IMG/VR virus record: IMGVR_UViG_3300038619_000072
Span: 1-38,368 of that record
Reading direction: 5' to 3' (one strand)
From: a virus
DNA: 38,368 bases
The notes under the pieces were generated by a model. The model was given only the letters and a program-made list of their open reading frames with translations, made no database searches and had not been told where the DNA came from. Numbering within the stretch: the stretch's first letter is position 1; the number at the start of each line of letters is the position of its first letter. Of this stretch, positions 23,467 through 31,979 are shown in pieces. Position numbers and translations under genes: made by a program.

Positions 23467-24354
23467 TTAGAATTTCTCCACGGTCATTACGATGTTCGCC
23501 GCGGTGTCGCTGGTGGCCGTGACAAACTGGAACGTCAGATAATCGCCGGCGTTGACGGTAATCGAGTGGGTGGTGTCGCTGCAACTCTTGGCCGCGGCCG
23601 CGATCGTGCAGGTGATGGCCGTCGACGAGCCGTTCTTGTAGACGGTGGCGACATCGACAGACGCGCCCCCGACTGCTACCGCTGTCGAAAACACCTGGAA
23701 ATTGTAGAGGATTCCAGGAGAAGCGATGGGGAAGTGAGTATAAGCCGTGGTGTCGGCCGAGCACACGCCGTGGGCCGTGCCGCTGCCGCCGTTGAGGTAT
23801 TCGGTTTCCGCGGATCCCGCCGTGCCGCCGCACCAGGCCGCCCGCGATTCAATCGCGGCGCTAGACAGCGTGCCACTCTTGATCTGGACCCACTGGCCGC
23901 CCGAGGGGCACTGGAAGATGTGGCCGGTCTGAATGTTGATGAACGGCAGGACGTACTCGTTAGACGTGGTGCAGGCCGCACCGGGATATTTGTCCACGAC
24001 AAAGAACTGGTTGGGCGGTCCCAAATAAACCGTGGAACCGTTGATGTGAGACACTGCCGCCGAGGGCGTGCCGGAATAGGTGGTGAGGTCCACATTCCAG
24101 TGGCGATCCACGACGAAGCACGTCGAGGAGCTGCCGGCGAGCGTAACCTGCATGGGCTCAAAGTCCACGAACAGCATGGTGCCGGGAGTGGACAAATTCG
24201 GAACGGATACGCCCGTCGCCGAGGTCAGACACACCTGGGTGTCAGTTTTCAGGACCTGGCTGGAGAGCGTCGTTGAGGTAAGAGTGAACATCTGCGCGCT
24301 CGCGCAAATGGTGAAAAGGGCCGCTAAGCCCGCAATCGAAACTAGTTTCTTCAT
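23467..24354 (-). CDS. Exported beta-rich protein next to coat gene
   Basis: The ATG at 24354 is preferred over the open frame upstream because it starts a clear signal peptide, MKKLVSIAGLAALFTICASA, with cleavage before QMFTL. The mature 275 residues are beta-rich, with Cys pairs, SSTCFVVDRHWNVD and IYLG-type strands. The C-terminal ~100 residues (GILYNFQVFSTAVAVGGASV to VEKF) resemble a jelly-roll head-decoration or collar domain. A signal peptide on a protein encoded directly after the coat gene is unusual. It may be an exported adhesin, or a decoration protein that uses export. Family not recognised. Confidence 0.7.
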   Translation of the reverse strand: MKKLVSIAGLAALFTICASAQMFTLTSTTLSSQVLKTDTQVCLTSATGVSVPNLSTPGTMLFVDFEPMQVTLAGSSSTCFVVDRHWNVDLTTYSGTPSAAVSHINGSTVYLGPPNQFFVVDKYPGAACTTSNEYVLPFINIQTGHIFQCPSGGQWVQIKSGTLSSAAIESRAAWCGGTAGSAETEYLNGGSGTAHGVCSADTTAYTHFPIASPGILYNFQVFSTAVAVGGASVDVATVYKNGSSTAITCTIAAAAKSCSDTTHSITVNAGDYLTFQFVTATSDTAANIVMTVEKF

Positions 24355-24383
24355 GATAGATACGTCCTTTGTCGGAGGGGATG

Positions 24384-24414
24384 CTCTCAGCGATCCTTGC
24401 AGAACCGCTGAGAG
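24384..24414 (-). terminator. Hairpin after the coat gene
   Basis: CTCTCAGCG (24384-24392) pairs perfectly with CGCTGAGAG (24406-24414) around a 13-nt loop, 16 nt past the coat stop in the direction of transcription. No T-run follows. It may be a 3' stabilising element or partial terminator that favours coat mRNA. Confidence 0.5.
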
Positions 24415-24430
24415 GTTGATCCGTTTTGGG

Positions 24431-25684
24431 TTAGCCTTCCACGCGGCAGGCCATTTCGCGGTATAGCGGCGCGAAGTCGTACATGACATCCAGCCGGTTG
24501 ATCTCCTTGCGGTAGACCCCGTCGAACGCTCTGATGACGGAGATGTTCAGTCCCGTTTCCGCGTCGTTGGCTTCGGTCACCAGGGCGCCCATGCCGGGCT
24601 CCGGGTTGTTCAGCTTCACACAGACGAACGCAAAAGCGTTCTTGTGCAGCAGCAGGGCTTGCGGCGATACTGTGCCGGCTGCCCCGTCCACGGTGATGGC
24701 CGCGCCGTCCACAGGGGCCGCGGTGACGTTCTGATACTGGCCGTAAGGCGTGATGGCGGGGGCCACCGAGACGCCGCCCGTGCCGGCCACCAGCGAGGTG
24801 AAGGGAGACAAGACGACGAACTGCTGCAGGTCGCCGGTCGATTGGCGGGTCTGCGGGTGAACGCTGTACACGCCGGCGATGGTGAAGGTATCGCCCTGGC
24901 TCAAACGAGCCGCGACGGAAGCGGTCCAACCGCGCGTGGACAGGGTCATGGTGGCGTTATTGCCGCCATCCGCCTGCACTACGCCGGTGATCGTGCCAGT
25001 GGCGTCCACCAGGGGGGTGCCACCCAGCGGTCCCACCGTGCGCGTGTAAATCGTCTGGTCGCGGAACACATTGTATCCCAGCGAGTCCACGATCTGGCCT
25101 TGTTTCCACTGCTGGCTGATTGCCCCAGTGGGGTTATACAGGGTCTTCGTGCCATGCACGAAGGTGCTCGAGAAGCGGCGATTGACGATGAGGTTCAGCT
25201 CTTCGTCTTGCGGCAGGCCTTGCTCGATCAGGAGGTCGCCCGCTTTCAGATAAGGCTGCTCGTCGACGGGCGTGGTGCCGGGGGTGCCGGTGGCGTTGAA
25301 CGTGTTCCAACTGATGTACTGGGCGGCCTGGGCGTTGATGGTGCTCGCCAGAGCGAGGGCTGCGGGCTTGCTGTACAACTCGCGCGCTTCGCGGATCGAC
25401 AGCGTTTTCTCGACCGAATCCCAGTCGAAGGCCACTTGCGCAACCTGCGCCACTTTGACGGGCGTCACCTGGTCGGTGAGGGGCTGCGGATCGTACTTCA
25501 GGCCCGTCGAGACCGTGAAGCGGTAGGGCTTGCGAACGTCGACGCTGGCGCCGACTTTCATGGCCTTTTTGGCGAATTCGGGGGTGACTGCGGTGCTCAT
25601 GTTGCGGCACACATTGAGGGCGCCGCCGAGGTCCATGAGGACCAGCTTGGCGAAAATCTGCGGGGTTACAACTGCGTTGGGCAC
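24431..25684 (-). CDS. Major capsid (coat) protein, P22 gp5-like
   Basis: The 417-residue product starts at GTG 25684 with ribosome site TAGGAA. Family cues are RNMSTAVTPEFAKKAMKVGA, VSTGLKYDPQPLTDQ, VEKTLSIREARELYSKPA and GALVTEANDAETGLNISVIR, a pattern I associate with the P22-type coat family (430 residues in P22). These fold as HK97 with an inserted domain (about 220-345) that contacts neighbours. It forms the icosahedral head with the scaffold encoded just upstream. The next gene downstream is exported, separated by a hairpin, so coat synthesis can be kept high. Assignment strong by motifs, length and place. Confidence 0.85.
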   Translation of the reverse strand: MPNAVVTPQIFAKLVLMDLGGALNVCRNMSTAVTPEFAKKAMKVGASVDVRKPYRFTVSTGLKYDPQPLTDQVTPVKVAQVAQVAFDWDSVEKTLSIREARELYSKPAALALASTINAQAAQYISWNTFNATGTPGTTPVDEQPYLKAGDLLIEQGLPQDEELNLIVNRRFSSTFVHGTKTLYNPTGAISQQWKQGQIVDSLGYNVFRDQTIYTRTVGPLGGTPLVDATGTITGVVQADGGNNATMTLSTRGWTASVAARLSQGDTFTIAGVYSVHPQTRQSTGDLQQFVVLSPFTSLVAGTGGVSVAPAITPYGQYQNVTAAPVDGAAITVDGAAGTVSPQALLLHKNAFAFVCVKLNNPEPGMGALVTEANDAETGLNISVIRAFDGVYRKEINRLDVMYDFAPLYREMACRVEG

Positions 25685-25726
25685 TGTGATTTCCTATTGG
25701 CCCGTAGGCCGGGGATGTGCGCGCGG

Positions 25727-26647
25727 TCAGGCGGCGAGCTGCTTCTTGATCTCGCGGTTGAACGTGCGCTGATCGCACGTATTCAGGTCGACGGTGGCCG
25801 GTTGACCACCGCCAATGCTGGCGGGAGGTTTGGGCAGCCTGGCCTTAGGGGCCGCGGCGGTTGTTTCGGGGTGAGGAGCCGATAACTGAGCTTCGAGCTT
25901 GCCGAGTTCACGAGCCAGGGCGGCCTGCGTTTTGCAGTTGCCCATGCGGGTGACTTCCTCCGGATGCTGGTGGAGGTAGAGCACCATGTCGGGGCCGACT
26001 GGCGAATCCTTGATGAGATCCGCTACGCCTGCCTGGGTGACCTTGGGGCCGATATCGGCGATGGCTTCCTCGAAATCGGGATTCGCCTCGCCGAAGGCCT
26101 TCGACTTCGCCTCCCACGTCGTATGCAACGTGCGGGCTTCGGCCTGCTGTCTGTCGCTAGCCGCCTTGCGATCGCGCTCAGAGACCTTCCAGTCGGTGAG
26201 CTTCTCGACGTAGTCCAGCTTTGCGGATTCCAGCTCTTCCCAAGTGCCCGTCCATTTATTCGGGTCCGGAGGCTTGGGTTTGCCGGTGTCCGCGGCTGGC
26301 TGCGCTTCAGTGACGGGTGTAGCCGAGGGGCCAGGAGGCGATGGTCTCGCCAGAAGCTCCCGCTCCGCTTTATCCGCCCTCTGACGCGCTTCGTCGCGCT
26401 GGGCTGCTAACTTCGCGAATCGTTTGTCGATCGCGCTCTCGGTTTTCGGTTCCGTTTTGGGTGCGGGTTCTGAAGCCGCGGCGGGTTCCGGCTCTGTACT
26501 GGCGGTCTTTTCACCAGCGGGAGTCTCAGTCGTTTCGGGGGCGGTCTCTGCGGCCGCTTCGGGTTCGCTATCCAGGAAGACGCGCAAGTCCGAAACACTC
26601 GGATCCGCGCTCAGCGTGGGAGCGATTACAACCGTTTCATCTGCCAT
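25727..26647 (-). CDS. Scaffolding protein candidate
   Basis: A 306-residue acidic protein has an Ala/Glu/Pro-rich N-terminal half (PEAAAETAPETTETPAG), a Lys/Arg-rich helix (KRFAKLAAQRDEARQRADKA), then helical segments, and a C-terminal RTFNREIKKQLAA-type basic helix. Phage scaffolds are helical, with a basic C-terminal coat-binding helix, and lie between portal and coat genes, exactly as here. ATG 26647 has a good AAGGAAATA ribosome site. No protease motif is visible. Assignment by position and composition. Confidence 0.75.
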   Translation of the reverse strand: MADETVVIAPTLSADPSVSDLRVFLDSEPEAAAETAPETTETPAGEKTASTEPEPAAASEPAPKTEPKTESAIDKRFAKLAAQRDEARQRADKAERELLARPSPPGPSATPVTEAQPAADTGKPKPPDPNKWTGTWEELESAKLDYVEKLTDWKVSERDRKAASDRQQAEARTLHTTWEAKSKAFGEANPDFEEAIADIGPKVTQAGVADLIKDSPVGPDMVLYLHQHPEEVTRMGNCKTQAALARELGKLEAQLSAPHPETTAAAPKARLPKPPASIGGGQPATVDLNTCDQRTFNREIKKQLAA

Positions 26648-26704
26648 TATTTCCTTTTGGGAGTGGTGCTCTTTTCGGTGATTAACGTCCCCGCGGACGC
26701 GCTG

Positions 26705-28897
26705 CTAAACTTGTGCGGGCTGCTGCTGGCTGGCTTGCTGCGCCTGTTGCGCGGCCGCCGCGGAGGCCTGCTGGTCGGACTGCTGAGTGAGTGAGTCGGT
26801 GGCCGCCTGGTGTTGAGCCAGGGCGAAATCGTGAGAGCGGTTCATCTGCGAGTCGATCAGATCGTGGTTGTGCTGGATCGCCCCGACTTCCTGCTCGAGC
26901 CTGGCGATGGCCGACTTGACGCCGGCCTGCAATTCCGCCACCCGTATTTCGGCCTGGACCTGCATCCGTTTCGTTTCTTCCTGGAGCTGCGCGATCTTCA
27001 GCCGCGCGTCCACCTCGGGCTGCTTGGAGGCGAGCTGCTGCTGGAGGTCCAGGATCAAGCCGTGCTGCTGGACTGTCATGGCGTGCGCCGCGGCCATAGC
27101 CTGCTGCGCCTCGGGTGGCAGCTTCTGGCCGGGTTTCGGGGGCTGCAATGCCGGGGGCAGCGACTTCTCGTATCTGTCCGCGATTTCCTGGGAGCCTGGC
27201 GCGTCCAGGTTGCGGAACAGGATGTCGCCGGCGCGCTGCATGAAGGTCGGATCCGACTCCGCAATTTGCGAGTAGGTGTCGAAGGCTTCCTCGCGCTGCG
27301 AGGTGTAGCTGGGGCCGGTGCTCACCGCGGCCGCATATTCGCCCACGTCCATGCGGTGATGGACCTGCTCGCCGGATTGGTGGTCCTGATACGGTTTCGC
27401 GGTGTTGATCCTGACCGTGCGGGTTTGGCCGTCTTCTGTCCGGATCGGGACGTTTTTCTCGCCCGTGTCCAGCTTTTTCAGGAGAGCCAGGAGAATGCGC
27501 CCTACCGTCTTGCGAGTCCGGGCTTCGTTGCTTTGAAAGTGAAAATTGGCGTTATCGCTGCTCTTCTTGTTGCGCTCGATGGCGATCCCAGACACTTCCT
27601 GATTGTTCGGTCTGCCTTGAGCCGGATCGAACATGCCGAGGCACGCCTTGAGGGCGTCGACTGCCTGGTTGTAGCCGACCACTAAAGCCTGGATGGGGGG
27701 CTCGACTGCCTCTCTCTCCGGGGCGGGAATCGGCCTGCCTTCAGCGTCGTAAGCGTTGTACGGAACGACGGCGCGGGTCTCTTCGTTGATGTTCTTCCAG
27801 ATCTCCTCGAGGCCGTCGATGCTGCCGAGCGGTGCTTTGTAGGGGTTCTTGGGCGCCGCCGCGATGTATTGCGCGATCGTGCTGATATACAGGTTGATGA
27901 GCCGCTGCGGGTCTTTTGCCTGCCGGATCAGCGAGTAGGTCCGGGTGACTCCATCGACCACCTGCTCGTCGCCCCACTGCGGGACGACGCCGAAATACGG
28001 GACCACCCATTCCGTCTCATCCAGGATCTGACAGCCGTCGATGACGTACTGGTGCATGACGACGTCGTCTTCTTCCCACGGCTCGACGTTCGGATCCACC
28101 AGCTCCGGGGCGGCTTCGTCTTCCCACCTGGTCTGCTTATCGCGCAACTGCACCATGCGGCGCATGTTGTGGTCTTTGAGCCAGTACTCGGTGTGCTGAA
28201 CTTCCTCGCCGGATTTGCCGGTGCCGAACCAGCCGGGCGCCGGGCATTCGGAGGAGTCGAAAAAGTTGTTCCGGTTGGCTACCGTGTCCTCGCCGTAGAG
28301 CCGCTTGTGCTCGTCTCTCGAAATGTTGGAGGTCACGAAGCAGTAATCGGCGTCCTGGCGGTCGTACTCTTTCGCCGGGCCAAACAGCACGGAGAACTGA
28401 TTGGAGATTCGCTCGAGCCAGGCCTCCTGGTCGCGGGACTTGGGCTTGTACCTGGTTGTGACGCGGACGAAGCCGCGGCCGCAGGTGACCTGGTGCTTTC
28501 GCGCGGTGTCGAAAACGATGTCCCCGTCCGACTCATACTCGATATGCCGGATCCGCCCCTGCAGCATCTCGCTGGTCTGCTCTGTCCCACCGTCCAGGGG
28601 AGTGATGCGGATCGCCGGCTTTGTCTGGCGTCCATCGTTCACGACTTGCGCGATGAACGTGGGCAGCCGATTCTCCGTGAGGATCGGCAGGTGCGCCTTG
28701 CGCCGGCGCTCGATAACAGATTCGGTCCACTGACTCGATCCGCCATTGGCGCCCGGTGTGGCCGCCGCGAAGCTGAGATCGTCCACCGCTTCCGCCCGGT
28801 CGATCTGATCCGTGGCGAGAGCGTAGGCGTGGCGCTCGCGTGCCTTGGTCAGAAATTCTTCGAGCTTGCCGGATGAGATGGATGGACTTTTGAACAC
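26705..28897 (-). CDS. Portal protein, P22 gp1-like
   Basis: At 730 residues this matches the size of the P22 portal (725). It starts with a GTG one base after the preceding stop. The N-terminal part has LTKARERHAYALATDQ and NRLPTFIAQVVND; a VTCGRGFVRVTTRYKPKSRD segment follows, then FHFQSNEARTRKTVGRILL, which fits the portal family. The C-terminal ~150 residues form a long Gln/Ala-rich coiled coil (DLQQQLASKQPE) like the P22 portal barrel. The portal is the dodecameric DNA entry and exit channel. It stops with TAG, showing that TAG is a normal stop in this phage. Confidence 0.88.
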   Translation of the reverse strand: MFKSPSISSGKLEEFLTKARERHAYALATDQIDRAEAVDDLSFAAATPGANGGSSQWTESVIERRRKAHLPILTENRLPTFIAQVVNDGRQTKPAIRITPLDGGTEQTSEMLQGRIRHIEYESDGDIVFDTARKHQVTCGRGFVRVTTRYKPKSRDQEAWLERISNQFSVLFGPAKEYDRQDADYCFVTSNISRDEHKRLYGEDTVANRNNFFDSSECPAPGWFGTGKSGEEVQHTEYWLKDHNMRRMVQLRDKQTRWEDEAAPELVDPNVEPWEEDDVVMHQYVIDGCQILDETEWVVPYFGVVPQWGDEQVVDGVTRTYSLIRQAKDPQRLINLYISTIAQYIAAAPKNPYKAPLGSIDGLEEIWKNINEETRAVVPYNAYDAEGRPIPAPEREAVEPPIQALVVGYNQAVDALKACLGMFDPAQGRPNNQEVSGIAIERNKKSSDNANFHFQSNEARTRKTVGRILLALLKKLDTGEKNVPIRTEDGQTRTVRINTAKPYQDHQSGEQVHHRMDVGEYAAAVSTGPSYTSQREEAFDTYSQIAESDPTFMQRAGDILFRNLDAPGSQEIADRYEKSLPPALQPPKPGQKLPPEAQQAMAAAHAMTVQQHGLILDLQQQLASKQPEVDARLKIAQLQEETKRMQVQAEIRVAELQAGVKSAIARLEQEVGAIQHNHDLIDSQMNRSHDFALAQHQAATDSLTQQSDQQASAAAAQQAQQASQQQPAQV

Positions 28898-28898
28898 G

Positions 28899-29186
28899 TT
28901 ATGCCTGCGCGTTCGGAAGCAGAGAGCTGGCGTGCGCCAATGCGTCCGCCTTCGCCGAGGGGCCGCTGAATACCTGCCTCTGGGGCTCCGGATAGGGCGG
29001 GTTCGGTTGCGACTTCGTGGATGGCGCTTGATTATAGTGAGCTGTCACGATGTGGCCGCCGCCCGCGGGCTCGATGCGAACGTGATCCAGGTCGCCGCGG
29101 GGGGAAAGCTTCGGCGAGTTCTTTTTCAATGTTTTCGACAACAGCGCATTCGGGCTTCGGAGTGTCGGGGGAGGGGCAACGGTCAT
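28899..29186 (-). CDS. Small hypothetical protein before the portal gene
   Basis: ATG 29186 is favoured by an AAAAAGGAAACC ribosome site; a TTG at 29201 in frame is less likely. The 95-residue product has a Lys-rich start (LSKTLKKNSPKLSP) and a beta segment HVRIEPAGGGHIVTAHYNQ, followed by a Pro-rich stretch ending VFSGPSAKADALAHASS. Proteins of this shape commonly sit between terminase and portal genes in podovirus genomes; function unknown. Confidence 0.65.
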   Translation of the reverse strand: MTVAPPPTLRSPNALLSKTLKKNSPKLSPRGDLDHVRIEPAGGGHIVTAHYNQAPSTKSQPNPPYPEPQRQVFSGPSAKADALAHASSLLPNAQA

Positions 29187-29197
29187 GGTTTCCTTTT

Positions 29198-30508
29198 TCA
29201 AGACATCCAGGAGTAGGCGTCGGCCTGGCGCGGGGCCGAGGGCGTGTAAACGGTCTGCGGTGCTTTCGGGGGCTTCAGACCCACGCCGGCATACCGGAAT
29301 GCGTCCGCAGCGTGGCTCGAGTCATCGTGAAGCGGCTCTCTGGTGGCCGTGCCCAGCGTCTCAATCTCGCCGTATCTGTAGCGGCGCAAATACTGGATGC
29401 CCTGGTCGCACTTGATCGAGTCGAACCAGGACTGCGGGAAGATGGTCCTGGCCGCGTTGATTCCGTCCGCTACCGAGAGCATGGGTGTAATCCGGACCTT
29501 GCGGCCAGCGGCGCGCATCAGGTCTTCGATGGACTTGCCGGTGCCCAGACTCTTTGCCCTTGCGTCGTGCGGCAGCCAGTCCTGGCCGTATACGTAAGGC
29601 CGGTCCTGCAGCAGCTTCAAGTAGTGGTTTAGTGGCTCGTGTGAGCCGTCCAGAAAATCGATGAAGCGATACTCGAAGGGGAAGCGCTGCACAAACCAGA
29701 TCGCGGTGTAATCGCCCCAGCCGAGATCCCAGAATGTCTCGACGGGCCGCGACGGATCGTATGGGACCCTGCCGGTGAGCCGGCCGTCCTTTTCCGCTGC
29801 CGCGATTTCCTTTGCATAGACGGCGCCTTTCAGCGCCGACTGACACGAGCCGCCGTAGATGTGGTCGAAGGTCTCGCGGTCGGTGGCCTTGAGTGTCTCG
29901 ATTTTGCGCCGCGACGTCTCACTCAGCCAGAGGTTATCCTCGTAGCTGGTCCGCACCACCAGTGCGCCTGGCGGGGGATTCACGACCCAGCGGGTGTAGG
30001 TGTCGTCGGAGGGGAGTTGGGGGTTGAAGGTGACCCAGATTTCAGAGCCTTCCGTCCTGATCGTGGGAATGACCACCTCCCACGAATTTTTACTGACGTT
30101 TGCGGCTTCCTCGACCCATACGCCGTTCAGCGCCTCATACGACTTGATCTCCGCGACGTTGTGACGGAGGCCCGCGAACACGAATTCCGAAATGCCGGGC
30201 CGGTCGATCGCGCGGCCGTACATGCCGGTGGTGTGCTGGACCGTGCCGACTATGCGCGCCTTTTCCACCCGGTAATAGCCGCCCAGGTTCATCCTGAGAA
30301 TCTGCTCGCTCAGCAGATGGTGAACGGACTCCGCGATGGACTTCTGCGTTTCGCGCGCGCAGAGGAAACGGAGCTTGTTGCGCGCCCCGAGAGCCAGCAG
30401 CGCCTGCGCTACCGACCAGGATTTGACGCCATCCCGGCCGCCAAAGATGACTTTGTAATCGTGAGGCTCAAGCAGGCCGCGGAGGATCTTCGGGAAGTCG
30501 ATTCGCAT
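29198..30508 (-). CDS. Terminase large subunit
   Basis: This 436-residue motor shows a deviant Walker A, FGGRDGVKSW (residues 22-31), a Walker B LNGVWVEEAANVS (128-140), and a C-terminal nuclease domain with FWDLGWGDYTAIWF (259-272; Asp261 and Asp266) and HDDSSHAADAFRY (394-406). The enzyme cuts concatemeric DNA and pumps it into the head through the portal. It overlaps the small terminase gene by 41 nt. The Walker A lacks the canonical GKS glycine (VKS), as in many terminases of this type. Assignment is strong. Confidence 0.92.
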   Translation of the reverse strand: MRIDFPKILRGLLEPHDYKVIFGGRDGVKSWSVAQALLALGARNKLRFLCARETQKSIAESVHHLLSEQILRMNLGGYYRVEKARIVGTVQHTTGMYGRAIDRPGISEFVFAGLRHNVAEIKSYEALNGVWVEEAANVSKNSWEVVIPTIRTEGSEIWVTFNPQLPSDDTYTRWVVNPPPGALVVRTSYEDNLWLSETSRRKIETLKATDRETFDHIYGGSCQSALKGAVYAKEIAAAEKDGRLTGRVPYDPSRPVETFWDLGWGDYTAIWFVQRFPFEYRFIDFLDGSHEPLNHYLKLLQDRPYVYGQDWLPHDARAKSLGTGKSIEDLMRAAGRKVRITPMLSVADGINAARTIFPQSWFDSIKCDQGIQYLRRYRYGEIETLGTATREPLHDDSSHAADAFRYAGVGLKPPKAPQTVYTPSAPRQADAYSWMS

Positions 30509-30929
30509 TCTGTGGCGATAAGCCGGTGGCCGCGTCCACGAAGACCAGCTCGAGGCGCGCTTCGATGGGGCCGCCGCCCTTGCCGGTGACTTCCATGCGG
30601 CCGTATTTCTCGGGCTTGGCGCCGCGCAACAGGAACTGCCGGCCGCCCAGGTCGAATCTTCGGACGCTGCCGCATTTCTCGCCCTGATAGAAAATCGGCT
30701 CGAGCCATCCCTCGGTCGCGCCTTGGATGGCCTTGTCTTCGAGATATTGCGCGGCGATGGGCTTGGCTCTGTCGAAGGCCGCCGCGTACTTCGGATATTT
30801 CGCCAGCCAGACGTAATGACGCCGGGGTGAAATGCCTGCGAGCTTGGCGCTCCGGGTAAGATTGCAGGTGCGTCTGTAGGCGGCGAGGAACGCGCGGGCT
30901 TTGGCTACCGTTGAGGTGCGAGGTTTCAC
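30468..30929 (-). CDS. Terminase small subunit-like HTH protein
   Basis: The 153-residue protein has an N-terminal helix-turn-helix (ARAFLAAYRRTCNLTRSAKL, then AGISPRRHYVWLAKYP) with the layout of small terminases that recognise packaging sites. Then comes GWLEPIFYQGEKCGSVRRFD and GRQFLLRGAKPEKYG, the end segment common in this group. It starts with GTG 30929, has no strong ribosome site, and directly precedes and overlaps the large subunit. It probably binds the packaging site; none is marked in the sequence. Confidence 0.8.
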   Translation of the reverse strand: MKPRTSTVAKARAFLAAYRRTCNLTRSAKLAGISPRRHYVWLAKYPKYAAAFDRAKPIAAQYLEDKAIQGATEGWLEPIFYQGEKCGSVRRFDLGGRQFLLRGAKPEKYGRMEVTGKGGGPIEARLELVFVDAATGLSPQNANRLPEDPPRPA

Positions 30930-30956
30930 AAGTTGTAAGTGTTCCGAATTGGAACG

Positions 30957-31295
30957 TCAGGCCTCCAGCAGATCGCCGATATCGATCTGCCAAAAGCGGC
31001 TCTCCATCTGCATCTCCGAGACTCTCGCTTTGAAACGATCCCGGAAGGCCATGAGGTTGCCGTGGAGCTGCTCGCTGCGTTGGTGCAGTGCGACGCTCTG
31101 TTGGCACAGCTCGAGGTTGAGGCTCTCCAATTCCTGGACGTGCACCTCGCGCGTGCTCGCCAAGTGGGCGTAGTCGTTGCGGCTCTTGATGGCGCGCGCC
31201 GCAATAGCGGTGGCCTCATCGGCGGCGGCGATGGCCTGCGTCAGTTCAGCCTGGAGCTTCCGGTTCTGTTGTTTCAGTTGGTTTAGGGGTGTCAT
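30957..31295 (-). CDS. Coiled-coil protein upstream of the terminase
   Basis: From ATG 31295 the 112-residue product is one continuous helix/coiled coil (NRKLQAELTQAIAAADEATA; HVQELESLNLELCQQ; RDRFKARVSEMQMESRFW) ending IGDLLEA. An ATG at 31373 in frame is possible but would overlap the upstream gene by 164 nt and add a basic leader. It may be a packaging accessory or spacer protein; unknown. Confidence 0.55.
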   Translation of the reverse strand: MTPLNQLKQQNRKLQAELTQAIAAADEATAIAARAIKSRNDYAHLASTREVHVQELESLNLELCQQSVALHQRSEQLHGNLMAFRDRFKARVSEMQMESRFWQIDIGDLLEA

Positions 31296-31536
31296 TTTTG
31301 GGTTCGGATACTGGGGCCGCGGCGGCCGGCGTTTCCGGCCTGGGCGGCGTGTAATCGTACTGGAGCGCGCCATGCGACTGACTCTCGACGAGGCGCTCCA
31401 ATTCGGAGGCAGCGCGATCGATGTCCATCTCTCCCGTACGCAGCAGTTCCGCGATGGATGCCAGGATGGTGGCGCAGTTCACGCATTGCTTGCAGCCACT
31501 TTCGGGGGCGCAGCTTACGACGGCTTGAGGCGTCAC
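31246..31536 (-). CDS. Small protein with CxxC motif and Pro-rich tail
   Basis: The GTG at 31536 overlaps the TGA of the 22-codon gene (GTGA). The product has CKQCVNCATILASIAELL near the start, a helical part and a Pro/Thr/Glu-rich tail (KPTETTEPEAPG) likely disordered. The CxxCxxC cluster could bind a metal or be redox-active. It overlaps the coiled-coil gene by 50 nt. Function unknown. Confidence 0.5.
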   Translation of the reverse strand: MTPQAVVSCAPESGCKQCVNCATILASIAELLRTGEMDIDRAASELERLVESQSHGALQYDYTPPRPETPAAAAPVSEPKNDTPKPTETTEPEAPG

Positions 31537-31601
31537 TCCTGGTCGCCATACCAGCGCCAGTAGGCCAGCCAGGTTTCTTCGTCCGACCTGGGATAGCGCA
31601 T
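31533..31601 (-). CDS. 22-residue peptide gene, coupled on both sides
   Basis: ATG 31601 shares a base with the upstream stop (TGATG), and its TGA overlaps the next GTG (GTGA), so it is a linked cistron rather than a random frame. The peptide is Trp/Tyr-rich (WLAYWRWYGD) and acidic at both ends. No function can be assigned; this may be a translational relay. Confidence 0.45.
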   Translation of the reverse strand: MRYPRSDEETWLAYWRWYGDQE

Positions 31602-31975
31602 CAGTCGCCGCCCCTCTCGCCGCGTTCGCCGCGTGCGCCGCGTTCGCCGCGTGCGCCTGCTGTGCCTGGTGTGCCTGGTGTGCCTACGCCGTCGAGGAAG
31701 CGGTCCAGGCGGTTGCGGACGCGCTCCAACTCGATCTTCACGTCGGCGCGCATGCGCTCCAACTCGGCCTTGACGTCGATCAGTTGCGTGGATACCGTCC
31801 CGATCAGTTCAGTCTTGCCCTTCAGCGTCGAAACGTCTTTTTCGAGGGCGATGACACGGTCTTCCCGCTGGCTCCATTCGCGCTCCTGGCGGGACGAGAA
31901 GCGCATCGCCGCGACCAGCAGCACCAACAGGTTGACGCTGGGGACCACCGCGGCAAGCCAGATGTGCCAGTCCAT
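31601..31975 (-). CDS. Membrane-anchored coiled-coil with short collagen-like tail
   Basis: This 124-residue protein has an N-terminal span (WLAAVVPSVNLLVLLVAA), a long coiled coil (QEREWSQREDRVIALEKD to RVRNRLDRFL), and a C-terminal Gly-X-Y tract of eight triplets (GTPGTPGTAGARGERG and so on) rich in Arg-Gly. It is built like a trimeric surface stalk, anchored in the inner membrane. A spanin or lysis role is possible but no outer-membrane partner is seen. The Gly-X-Y tail ties it to the two collagen-like genes nearby. Confidence 0.65.
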   Translation of the reverse strand: MDWHIWLAAVVPSVNLLVLLVAAMRFSSRQEREWSQREDRVIALEKDVSTLKGKTELIGTVSTQLIDVKAELERMRADVKIELERVRNRLDRFLDGVGTPGTPGTAGARGERGARGERGERGGD

Positions 31976-31979
31976 GGGA

